40,634 nucleotides of DNA from contig JAUCBJ010008683.1 in assembly GCA_032718475.1 (NCBI GenBank), positions 1-40,634 of the forward strand, given 5' to 3'. Under the pieces are notes generated by a model. The model worked only from the letters and a program-made list of their open reading frames with translations. It ran no database searches and was not told the origin of the DNA. Below are positions 32,057-40,634 of the stretch, piece after piece. Source of the DNA: Nemertoderma westbladi. Taxonomy: Eukaryota; Xenacoelomorpha; Nemertodermatida; Nemertodermatidae. Numbering within the stretch: the stretch's first letter is position 1; each line of letters opens with the position of its first letter. Made by a program: the position numbers and the translations under genes.

Positions 32057-32519
32057 CTGAGTAAAATTGTTTATAAAAATAATGAATAATTTAATATTTA
32101 TTTACTTCAAGAAACAACAAATAATATAAGTTTTAATTCAAAATTGTTGATAATATTAAAAAAAATAGATTTAAATAGATAAATTACAGCTTAGCAAATT
32201 CAGCAATGATGTTTAGGTGGGATCGAACTGACGACCTCCAGGATAAAAGGCCTTGAGGACGAAAAATTGCCAGGTAGTATCTCCATAGGTTACCTTTAAC
32301 CCGAGCCCGTTATCGGAATGGTTAGACTTATTATATAAACCAAAAGCGTCCACTTTCCAGTGGAGAGTGGACCAACTGATATCAGTGTACCGCACAATAT
32401 AAACGAGTATTTTGCAATGATTTTTCTCAAGTGTCCCGACAACGTGCAGACAGTTGTAGACGACAACTAACAGATAACTATTATAGAAGGAACTACGATA
32501 TCTAACTAAAACGACTAAC

Positions 32520-32676
32520 ATATCCGAGACCGATGCTGAGGACGTACAGCGCGAATAGATGTCTGTCTACCCCCCGTCCCGTCATCGCGTCTTTGTACAT
32601 AACCGCGTGGGTCTGGCAAGCTGTCGAGAGTAGTTTACGTTTAGTTTCATTAGATACAGTGGCGTCCTCCATGGCT
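32520..32676 (-). CDS. CPT1: CPT1-like exon with the DRHLF motif
   Basis: 157 bases, entering with one base that completes a codon and ending in phase 0 at donor TAT|GTTAGT. It encodes KLLSTACQTHAVMYKDAMTG then RGVDRHLFALYVLSIGLGY, the helix and DRHLF block of CPT1. The acceptor is TTACCGCAG. Confidence 0.9.
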
Positions 32677-33116
32677 CTGCGGTAACAAAAACTATAGTTT
32701 ATATCTTATTCAAACACTGCAGGGAAATAAAGTTATACTCACTGAGGGGCAATAAAGTTAGGCTAACGGCAATAAAGATATATATATCGTAGTATACTAC
32801 GAATAATAAGGGCCAATAAAGTTATACTTACTGCGGGTTAATTAAGTTACATTACGGAGGCAGATGTAAACAAAAGTTGAGTTTGAATAAGTAAATAAAT
32901 AATTCAGTATAACATAAACCATTCATACATATAAATATAGTTACATTACAAATATAATATTATACTCTTACAATAATATCTTGTCTCTCTCTCTCTCCTC
33001 ATGACACCCTTACTGCTCAATCAAATACAGACAGCTGATTACTTTCCCATTAATTTTATCACAATAAATATCTTCTTATTAATATAGTACTTAACTAATT
33101 AGCTTTCTGTTAATTA
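32677..33116. other. CPT1-like intron with GGCAATAAAGTTATACT repeats
   Basis: 32709-32850 carries four or five diverged copies of a ~23-bp word (GGGAAATAAAGTTATACTCA), a family seen again at 33505-33855. Otherwise nothing recognised. Confidence 0.6.
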
Positions 33117-33475
33117 CTCTGGAGTCCCGAATAGACGGGGCGACACGGCAATTAATTTTTGAAAAAAAATCCACGTCCACAATTCTCTTATTTCAGACAC
33201 CCCGATTATTAATTTTTTCTAAAAAATTTTGTACATTTTTTATTATGAGTGAATAAACGTTTGTTCTCATAATAATTGAGAGTTGAAAGTGAAAGAAAAC
33301 AAAAACAGTGTACCGAGTAAACCACCAGTAGCCGAAGGTACTGCTGTACCTGTACGCCTATACTGTATGTTAAGTAAATGTGTTAAATTTTCCACCCACC
33401 ACGTTTATTCCAGCCACCCCGACTAATAGCATAATTAAATTTTTCCACCCAGCCCGTCTATGCGGGACTCCAGAG
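33117..33475. mobile_element. MITE with TA target duplication
   Basis: A 359-bp unit whose ends are inverted repeats of about 26 bp (CTCTGGAGTCCCG(A/C)ATAGAC), flanked by TA at 33115-33116 and 33476-33477. It has no coding capacity. TA duplication fits a Tc1/mariner-related MITE. Confidence 0.7.
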
Positions 33476-33504
33476 TAAGTATCATCCTATTATTGCTATA
33501 CAGA

Positions 33505-33855
33505 TCGCGGAGCAATAAAGTTGTGTGTCGGGGAAATAAATTTATAATGCGGGATAATAAAGTTATACTCATTGTTCAATAACGTTGTATTCACTGTAGG
33601 ACAATACAGTTTTACTGCGGGGGAATAAACTAATCCTCGTTGTGGGGCTATAAAGTTATACTGCTGGGCTATAAAGTTATACTCATTGTTCAATAACGTT
33701 GTATTCACTGTAGGACAATACAGTTTTACTGCGGGGGAATAAACTAATCCTCGTTGTGGGGCTATAAAGTTATACTGCTGGGAAATAAAGTTATACTCAT
33801 TTCGGGGGAAATACAGTTATAATGTTAAACTCCCTGCAGGGTAATTAAGTTAAAC
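33505..33855 (+). repeat. Tandem repeats of AATAAAGTTATACT type, with a ~110-bp duplication
   Basis: Short ~23-bp words, with a segment of about 110 bp (from TATACTCATTGTTCAATAAC to GGCTATAAAGTTATACTGCT) present twice in tandem. The array ends within a few bases of the splice donor of the CPT1-like exon at 33860. Confidence 0.8.
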
Positions 33856-33859
33856 TTAC

Positions 33860-34020
33860 AATACAAATTGACTGGATTGCGGTGTTACAGCCCGGCCTGT
33901 CTCGGTTCGCCCTGCGACAAACAACCGAGTCATGGCGCTCTCGTAAACGAGAGAGATCCGACCCTGGTCCCGGAAGTAGGCAAGTTGGAGGGCCGCCTGG
34001 ATCCAACCGTCTGGGGTCAC
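33860..34020 (-). CDS. CPT1: CPT1-like exon with the YES..TETxR carnitine/CoA-site region
   Basis: 161 bases, entering in phase 0 after CTTGTAG and ending with two bases of a codon at donor ATT|GTAAGT. The next exon supplies the third base. It encodes VTPDGWIQAALQLAYFRDQG, then VYESAMTRLFVAGRTETGRA. This aligns with the SPDAFIQ.ALQLAYYRD and TYEASMTRLFREGRTETVR region of CPT1. The Tyr and the RTET are kept; several neighbouring residues differ. Confidence 0.92.
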
Positions 34021-34455
34021 CTACAAGTAAAACAATTAAATAATGTGAGTAATTAGTACTCATTATATTTAAAATGCTAAGCAGATAGTGGAAGAAAATG
34101 AGATTACTTTGGTGCATGTATACTGTAGTTATAGTTTGAATTTTTTTGCAACAACTTTGACATTGGGAAGCTTATTCATAAATTTTGTTTGATGGGTAAT
34201 TTATTCAATAATTTATAAATTTGACGTAAATATTGAAGTTTTTGCAGCACAGGAAATGGTTGAGCACAAATTTAACCGAAATGTATATTAATCTGAAAAT
34301 TTCGAGTGATATTTATAAAAATTAGAGTTACCGGTATCCCAGTAAATGGGTTTTAAATAGTGTAGGAATTTTAGTGACAGTGAATTGCGACGGACTTTCC
34401 CTGAAGCTGAAAGTAACAAAAACTTAGAAAGAAAAAAATATATACATGCTAATTA
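34021..34455. other. CPT1-like intron, nothing recognised
   Basis: A+T-rich, no repeats or exons seen before the retrozyme-like element. Confidence 0.4.
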
Positions 34456-34781
34456 ATAAAATATTTATTAAATAACGTACAGCGCTGGTTCAACCCCCGT
34501 TGACGCGCTCTCATTTTTTCCACTTCTGAACAAACCCATTATATTACACCTTTAATTACAGTTGCAACAGCTCATCTCCAATTTATTTAATTAATATCAC
34601 CTGGCAGCAATACTCGAGCTGAATATTTATTTATTTGTACTTCCCTCCTGTTTCACTCTAGCATACTTGAGGCCGTTAGGTCCGCTGTTAGAGATAGAAT
34701 ATATGCAACTTAAGACTGCCCGTTCAATAGAAGTGGATTAGGTGGGACTGTGAGTGTCAGGGGCTAGTGGCTGAGCTGGTT

Positions 34782-34827
34782 AGCGCTACTGATGAGGCCT
34801 GGTAGGCCGAAACGTACGTATAGCGCT
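34782..34827 (+). ncRNA. Hammerhead ribozyme type I, copy 1
   Basis: Stem I AGCGCTA (34782-34788) pairs with TAGCGCT (34821-34827), 7 bp without mismatch. Core CTGATGA is at 34789-34795, stem II GGCC/GGCC has loop TGGTA (34796-34808), and core GAAA is at 34809-34812. The minimal stem III is AC-GTAC-GT with cleavage after GTA at 34820. Every invariant core base is present. Cleavage in tandem copies would release 341-nt monomers. Confidence 0.9.
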
Positions 34828-35122
34828 GGTTCAACCCCCGTTGACGCGCTCTCATTTTTTCCACTTCTGAACAAACCCATTATATTACACCTTTAATTAC
34901 AGTTGCAACAGCTCATCTCCAATTTATTTAATTAATATCACCTGGCAGCAATACTCGAGCTGAATATTTATTTATTTGTACTTCCCTCCTGTTTCACTCT
35001 AGCATACTTGAGGCCGTTAGGTCCGCTGTTAGAGATAGAATATATGCAACTTAAGACTGCCCGTTCAATAGAAGTGGATTAGGTGGGACTGTGAGTGTCA
35101 GGGGCTAGTGGCTGAGCTGGTT

Positions 35123-35168
35123 AGCGCTACTGATGAGGCCTGGTAGGCCGAAACGTACGTATAGCGCT
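35123..35168 (+). ncRNA. Hammerhead ribozyme type I, copy 2
   Basis: Same sequence as the copy 341 bp upstream, including core CTGATGA and GAAA and the 7-bp stem I. Cleavage is predicted after 35161. Confidence 0.9.
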
Positions 35169-35244
35169 GGTTCAACCCCCGTTGACGCGCTCTCATTTTT
35201 TCCACTTCTGAACAAACCCATTATATTACACCATAAAATATTTA

Positions 35245-35734
35245 AGAATTCAGCAGTAATATAAAATAAAGATATAGAAACACAACATGGTACCGTTAAT
35301 ACCAGGGTTGTGGTGAGGAAATGTACCAAAGTTTAAATAAAATAGTGGCGGGAGATATTCCTAAAAGTTCCTTCGCCATTATTGGCTAATTCCAAGGAGT
35401 GCCAAACGTTGCCATAACAACTATAATTGAATATACACACACTGGTTAGCATAATGCTACAAATAAATCCTTGCCAAACCAATTGCCGGTGACTATATAT
35501 AACTAGAAAAATAATCTAACAGTGTAATAAATTAAATACTAAATTGCTAAATTTTTAGCAGAAATATAATTGCTACATTTACAACTGAGTAACATTATGT
35601 CTGTATATTTATTTATTTTTGACCTGACAGTATGCTTGGCATCCGGTAACCTAAGCTGCTCTGTTATCTCAGTGTATGTTACGGCATCATAAAATTAGTT
35701 GTTACATGGCCGTATGGTAAATAGCACCTTAACT
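35245..35734. other. CPT1-like intron, nothing recognised
   Basis: No gene or repeat seen; a few words of the following 38-bp repeat begin near 35730. Confidence 0.4.
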
Positions 35735-37335
35735 ACCAGTAACTAGTTCCAATATCTGATTGTATGATATCAGAGACTATGAATAACTACTACCAGTAAC
35801 GACTACCTGACTGCATGCTATCAGAGACAACCAACTGCTACCTGACTGTATGCTATCAGAGACTACCAGTAACTACTACCTGACTGTATGCTATCAGATA
35901 CTACCAGTAACGACTACCTGACTGTATGCTATCAGAGACAACCAACTGCTACCTGACTGTATGCTATCAGAGACTACCAGTAACTACTACCTGATTGTAT
36001 GCTATCAGCGACTACCAGTAACGACTACCTGACTGTATGCTATCAGAGACTACCAGTAACTACTACCTGACTGTATGCTATCAGGGATCAGAGACTACCA
36101 CTAACTACTACCTGACTGTATCCTATCAGAGACTACCAGTAACGACTACCTGACTGTATGCTATCAGAGACTACCAGTAACTACTACCTGACTGTATGCT
36201 ATCAGAGACTAGTAACTACTACATCACTGTATGCTATCAGACACTACCAGTAACTACTACCTGACTGTATACTATCAGAGACTACCAGTAACTACTACCT
36301 GACTGTATGCTATCAGAGACTACCAGTAACTACTACCTGACTGTATGCTATCAGAGACTACCAGTAACGACTACCTGACTGTATGCTATCAGAGACTACC
36401 AGTAACTACTACCTGGCTGTATGCTATCAGAGACTACCAGTAACGACTACCTGACTGTATGCTATCAGAGACTACCAGTAACTACTACCTGACTGTATGC
36501 TATCAGAGACTACCAGTAACTACTACCTGACTGTATGCTATCAGAGACTACCAGTAACTACTACCTGACTGTATGCTATCAGAGACTACCAGTAACGACT
36601 ACCTGACTGTATGCTATCAGAGACTACCAGTAACTACTACCTGGCTGTATGCTATCAGAGACTACCAGTAACGACTACCTGACGGTATGCTATCAGAGAC
36701 TACCAGTAACTACTACCTGACTGTATGCTATCAGAGACTACCAGTAACTACTACCTGACTGTATGCTATCAGAGACTACCAGTAACTACTACCTGACTGT
36801 ATGCTATCAGAGACTACCAGTAACTACTACCTGACTGTATGCTATCAGAGACTACCAGTAACGACTACCTGACTGTATGCTATCAGAGACTACCAGTAAC
36901 TACTACCTGACTGTATGCTATCAGAGACTACCAGTAACGACTACCTGACTGTATGCTATCAGAGACTACCAGTAACTACTACCTGATTGTATGCTATCAG
37001 AGACTACCAGTAACTACTACCTGACTGTATGCTATCAGAGACTACCAGTAACTACTACCTGACTGTATGCTATCAGAGACTACCAGTAACTACTACCTGA
37101 CTGTATGCTATCAGAGACTACCAGTAACTACTACCTGACTGTATGCTATCAGAGACTAGTAACTACTACCTGACTGTATGCTATCAGACACTACCAGTAA
37201 CTACTACCTGACTGTATGCTATCAGAGACTACCAGTAACTACTACCTGATTGTATGCTATCAGCGACTACCAGTAACTACTACCTGACTGTATGCCATCA
37301 GAGACTACCAGAAACTACTACCTGACTGTATACTA
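35735..37335 (+). repeat. 38-bp minisatellite, about 42 copies
   Basis: Unit GACTACCAGTAACTACTACC then TGACTGTATGCTATCAGA. Most copies differ only at AACTACT versus AACGACT, with a few partial units (AGTAACTACTACATCACTG). The array stops about 10 bases before the first ATG of the CAP-Gly gene. Confidence 0.92.
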
Positions 37336-37344
37336 TACCGAACG

Positions 37345-37489
37345 ATGGTTCTTCATGAAAACATAAAGATCGGACAGAGAGTTGAGATGCAATGGAAGGA
37401 TGGCCTACAGAGGGGGTCGGTGAGGTATAAAGGGGAGGTTCATTCGATGCCTGGCGACTGGGTTGGAGTAGAAATGGATAAAAAGATAG
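37345..37489 (+). CDS. CAP-Gly protein, exon 1 (first half of the CAP-Gly domain)
   Basis: First of four exons (37345-37489, 37763-37883, 39445-39573, 39742-40018) whose phases join into one 223-residue frame. The ATG has a good context (A at -3, G at +4), though an upstream exon cannot be excluded. Residues 8-48 carry GQRVEM, GSVRYKGEVHSMPGDWVGVE and MDKKI, the first half of a CAP-Gly fold, which binds C-terminal EEY/F tails of tubulin and end-binding proteins. It ends in phase 1 at donor ATAG|GTTAGT. The gene lies inside a CPT1-like intron on the opposite strand. I do not recognise the wider family, so cytoskeletal function is inferred from the domain. Confidence 0.85.
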
Positions 37490-37762
37490 GTTAGTGGGCC
37501 GATCGTACATTTATGGATAACTAATGTAGATAAAACTCATTTCCAAGAGGTTGTAACAAATTATGGATCTATCAAACAAATATAAAATCAAATAAATTGA
37601 TATTAGATACTTTTAACATATCTATAATGTGCATCTCTGCAACTGATTTTACGCATACACGTAATATAAAATAATAAAGACAGATATTAACATAATATAT
37701 GCAGAATTTGAATATGGCTGCATGGCTCGCCCCCTATATACCTGTGTACTAAATTCCCACAG

Positions 37763-37883
37763 GCCATCACAATGGTATGTTCAGAGCTAGACGTTACTTC
37801 CAATGTCAGCAAGGTTACGGGATATTCGTACACGCGTCTAAATTACGGTTCCTTCTCAGTGGCAGAAAGAGGGAGAAAGACAG
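37763..37883 (+). CDS. CAP-Gly protein, exon 2 (second half of the domain)
   Basis: The acceptor CCCACAG and donor ACAG|GTGTGA bound 121 bases. It encodes HHNGMFRARRYFQCQQGYGI and FVHASKL, the end of the CAP-Gly domain. The signature GKNDG, split over the intron, reads GHHNG here, so the usual ligand contact may be altered. The intron 1 position is 37490-37762. Confidence 0.87.
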
Positions 37884-37954
37884 GTGTGAATTAATGAATT
37901 ATATGACGTAATATTGGTACTGGTGTAGTAATAGAATAAAACAAAGTAAAATTA

Positions 37955-38033
37955 AAATTTTCTTCGGCCGTTAGGCCATGGATTACGCACAAAGTCTAAC
38001 GACTTATTTCCAGTGCGGTCCCCCAGAACTTTA
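37955..38033 (-). mobile_element. SINE tail fragment, same family as 26617-26857
   Basis: The reverse complement matches the tail of the other SINE (GCC(G/T)AGCGGCC, ACAAAGTCT(A/G)ACGACTTA, CCAGTG(C/T)GGTC), with roughly 85-90% identity by eye. It sits in intron 2 of the CAP-Gly gene, right before the 25-bp array. Confidence 0.75.
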
Positions 38034-38059
38034 CTCCCCAGAGGAAAAACTAATTTAGC

Positions 38060-39362
38060 TACTATGTAGTTTGCCGCGGAGCTTTACTGTGTAGTTTGCT
38101 ACTGTGTAGCTTTACTGTGTAGTTTGCCGCGGAGATTTACTGTGCATTTTGCCGCGAACCTTTACTGTGAGCTTCACTGTGTAGTTTGTCGTGGAGCATT
38201 ACTGTGTATTTTGCCGTGGAGCTTTACTGTGCAGTTTGCCACGGAGCTTTACTGTGTCGTTTGCCGCAGAGCTTTACTGTGTAGTTTGCCGCGGAACTTT
38301 AACAGTGTACTTTTCCGTTGAGCTTTACTGTGTAGTTTGCTGCGGAGCTTTACTATGTAGTTTGTCGCGGAGGTTTGTGTAGTTAGTTTGCGGAGCTTTA
38401 CTGTGTAGTTTTCCGCGGAGCTTTACTGTGTAGTTTGCCGCGGAGCTTTACTTTGTAGTTTACTACGGAGCTTTACTGTGTAGTTTGCCGTGGAGCTTTA
38501 CTGTTTAGTTTGCTGCGGAGCGTTACTGAATAGTTTGTCGCGGAGGTTTGCAGAGTAGTTAGTTTGCCGCGGAGCTTTACTGTGTAGTTTGCTGCGGAGC
38601 TTTACTGAGTATTTTGTCGCGGAGGTTTACAGTGTAGTTAGTTTGCCGCGGAGCTTTACTGTGTAGTTTGCCGCGGATCTTTACTTTGTAATTTGCTGCG
38701 GAGCTTTAATGTGATGTTTGCCGAGGAGCTTTACTGTGTAGTTTGCCGTGGAGCTTTAAAGTGTAGTTTGCCTCGGAGTTTTAAGGTGTAGTTTGACGCG
38801 GAGCTTTACTGTGTAGTTTGCCGCGGAACTTTACTGGGTAGTAAGTATGCCGCTGAGCTATACTGTGTAGTTTGCCAAGGAGCTTTACTGTGTAGTTTGC
38901 CGTGGAGCTTTATTGTGTAGTTTGCCTCGGAGTTTTAAGGTGTAGTTTGCCGCGGAGCTTTACTGTGTAGTTTGCCGAGGAGCTTTACTGTGTAGTTTGC
39001 CGTGGAGCTTTATTGTGTAGTTTGCCTCGGAGTTTTAAGGTGTAGTTTGCCGCGGAGCTTTACTGTGTAGTTTGCCGCGGAGCTTTACTGTGTAGTTTGC
39101 CGTGGAGCTTTATTGTGTAGTTTGCCTCAGAGTTTTAAGGTGTAGTTTGCCGCAGAGCTTTACTATGTAGTTTGCCAAGGAGCTTTACTGTGTAGTTTGC
39201 CGTGGAGCTTTATTGTGTAGTTTGCCTCGGAGTTTTAAGGTGTAGTTTGCCGTGGAGCTTTATTGTGTAATTTGCCTCGGAGTTTTAAGGTGTAGTTTGC
39301 CGCGGAGCTTTACTGTGTAGTTTGCCTCGGAGCTTTACTGTGTAGTTTGCAGCGGAGCTTTA
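38060..39362 (+). repeat. 25-bp minisatellite, about 52 copies
   Basis: Unit TTTACTGTGTAGTTTGCCGC then GGAGC. Variants (TATTGTG, CTCGGAGTTTTAAGG) recur in blocks of about 75-100 bp, which shows higher-order duplication. It fills most of intron 2 (37884-39444) of the CAP-Gly gene. Confidence 0.92.
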
Positions 39363-39444
39363 GCGATTGAGATCAATTAGATTGAGATTGATTAACGTAA
39401 TTTGATTTTTTATTCTTAAAAACGGCTTGCCTCACACTAAATAG

Positions 39445-39573
39445 GTACAAACTGGTTGAGGTTGATGAAGAAACTGGCCACGAAGAGGAACTGTTCTACA
39501 AACCGCCTCCAGTAGTCGAAGAGAAATCAGAGATAGGTGATGACGATAACACTGATGATGGAGTGATGCCAAG
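39445..39573 (+). CDS. CAP-Gly protein, exon 3 (acidic linker)
   Basis: 129 bases between acceptor ACTAAATAG and donor CAAG|GTAGGT, entering and leaving in the same phase. It encodes a Glu/Asp-rich linker (VEVDEETGHEEELF, then GDDDNTDDG) with no domain I know. Confidence 0.8.
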
Positions 39574-39741
39574 GTAGGTTGCAGTCACAGAGCTTATCTT
39601 TACAATGGTAGGCCCAGTTACAGAGTTTGGGATTACAATACCAATGTTAGACTAACCAGTTATATTTTATATAGCTTGTAGTTGTAAGTGTTTTTATTGA
39701 CGTAGTCGAACCCACACCTTCACTATTTTTTCATTCACCAG

Positions 39742-40018
39742 ATGGTTTTTGTCACGCGGGTTAGGAAACCGCTGCTGTAGAACTTCGGCCTACCAACACA
39801 TCCACCCAACGGACCCCAGCAAGGAACCCCAGAACTTCCATCTCAGCCACATTATAAGTAAAACTTGGAAGGTTGAGGAAGAAGAGGAAGATGAGACTAA
39901 ATGGGAGTTTATGAATCCGCCGTCGATACCTAATTATCGAACTCCAATAGGGACCTACGTAACTGAGAAACGGAAGGGGTGGAAGAACTTACATTTACCT
40001 AGAGAACGGCCCTGGTAG
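39742..40018 (+). CDS. CAP-Gly protein, last exon
   Basis: It starts after acceptor TTCATTCACCAG and runs to stop TAG at 40016-40018. The tail has a polar region, a Glu run (VEEEEEDETKWEF) and ends YVTEKRKGWKNLHLPRERPW. I do not recognise this C-terminal region. A possible poly(A) signal ATTAAA lies near 40072. Confidence 0.82.
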
Positions 40019-40496
40019 AACCAAATATACAGAGTGATAATGTCAGTATCATATAGACCTCATTATAATATATATTAAACAACGTTTTGTGCACACTGCA
40101 CACTATAGTTAGAATTGGACCTCTCTCAATTTGATTCGACTGAAATGAAGTTGTGTTTATTGTTTCGTTCATAAAAGACCGCTACTATATGTAACCTGAT
40201 CACATTCCATAACGTTATAAATTAAATGAATTTTTTAAACCCTCTAAATACAAAGTTGATGTTCGCGGTCATTTTTCGCCATTAACTCGTGTTTATAGGG
40301 GTAGGCCTACATGCTATACTACTGTTGTACCGTTCTACCGTTAGCCAGCCTTAGCCCGAGGTAATTAGCGGAGTAATTGTTACAAGATATGTGGTCGACA
40401 AGCACTATAGCAAGCACATAACCAGTACCAGAGGTCTGGGAGAACACTACTTAATGTAAAATTATTACAACTTATAAATGTCGCTGAAGTGATTAC
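40019..40496. other. Intergenic/intronic stretch between the nested gene and the CPT1-like exon
   Basis: No feature seen beyond the possible ATTAAA signal near 40072. Confidence 0.4.
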
Positions 40497-40634
40497 CTTG
40501 CATTTCTTCATTAACCCTTTGCCGTAACTGTTGTGGCACTCGATAACTAGGTCTACATCGTCGCACATCGCCTTGGAGAGGATTACCGCCTCGTCTATGG
40601 CGGTGTTTAGAGAAGGTCGCATTGTCCAGGAGAT
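40497..40634 (-). CDS. CPT1: CPT1-like exon, cut by the window edge
   Basis: At least 46 codons in phase 0, ending at donor AAG|GTAATC. It encodes NTAIDEAVILSKAMCDDVDL, then YGKGLMKKCK. This is the segment that precedes SPDAF.Q in CPT1 (FGKGLIKKC). The catalytic histidine exon and the N-terminal membrane segments lie beyond 40634. The six exons in this window give about 279 residues of the C-terminal part. Confidence 0.88.

Larger units (their letters stand above)
34468..35232 (+). mobile_element. Retrozyme-like element: 341-bp tandem repeat with hammerheads
   Basis: The insert is flanked by a perfect 12-bp duplication ATAAAATATTTA (34456-34467 and 35233-35244). It contains two full 341-bp units (34481-34821 and 34822-35162), identical as far as I can see, plus a 70-bp partial third. 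Each full unit ends in a type I hammerhead. The unit also carries an A box (TGGCTGAGCTGG) just before the ribozyme and a B-box-like GGTTCAACCCC just after it, so a Pol III promoter straddles the ribozyme. The left end starts at the ribozyme cleavage region, as expected if a self-cleaved, circularised RNA was copied into DNA. No protein is encoded, so it would rely on another element's machinery. Confidence 0.85.

Noticed and set aside
26415-39362. CRISPR-like arrays
   Set aside because: Repeats are directly tandem without unique spacers, in a eukaryotic context.

Overview
This window is animal nuclear DNA, about 62% A+T by eye. The evidence is genes split by spliceosomal introns with good GT/AG borders, a nuclear tRNA gene, tRNA-derived SINEs, LINE copies, a BEL/Pao-type retroelement, hammerhead-ribozyme repeats and many minisatellites. 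A marine invertebrate such as a mollusc fits this mix, but nothing here fixes the species. All family calls come from reading motifs; no database search was run.

Left third (1-16060): a large retroelement. One plus-strand reading frame, broken once inside reverse transcriptase, encodes Gag, zinc knuckles, protease, RT, RNase H and integrase of BEL/Pao type (2600-10650). A second, unfamiliar zinc-knuckle protein follows (12284-14672, also broken once). No direct LTR pair is visible. Instead a ~1.2 kb sequence that looks like an LTR (begins TGT, ends ACA, has a TATA box) lies at 422-1616 and again, inverted, at 14751-15996. The unit is therefore bounded by long, diverged terminal inverted repeats, which is not the normal layout for this class.

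16061-19440: two head-to-tail, decayed LINE copies, then a clean minus-strand tRNA-Val(CAC) gene at 19503-19574.

21119-40634: the 3' part of a minus-strand host gene for a CPT1-like carnitine acyltransferase. I reconstructed six exons from the window edge at 40634 to the stop codon at 21119; phases agree at every junction and the family landmarks appear in the right order. A second host gene, a 223-residue CAP-Gly protein on the plus strand (four exons, 37345-40018), sits inside one CPT1-like intron.

The introns are packed with mobile and repetitive DNA. There is a 2.4 kb Tc1/mariner-type non-autonomous element carrying inverted minisatellite arrays (22845-25269), a tRNA-like unit with a hammerhead ribozyme (25622-25725), a SINE inside a minisatellite (26617-26857), a 36-bp array (28690-30112), a 101-bp satellite (30250-31075) and a MITE (33117-33475). 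A 765-bp retrozyme-like element (34468-35232) has 341-bp repeats, two hammerheads and a 12-bp target-site duplication. A 38-bp array (35735-37335) and a 25-bp array (38060-39362) complete the set.

The points most worth a second look are the inverted LTR-like ends of the BEL/Pao-like element with its extra gene, and the two ribozyme-bearing repeats.
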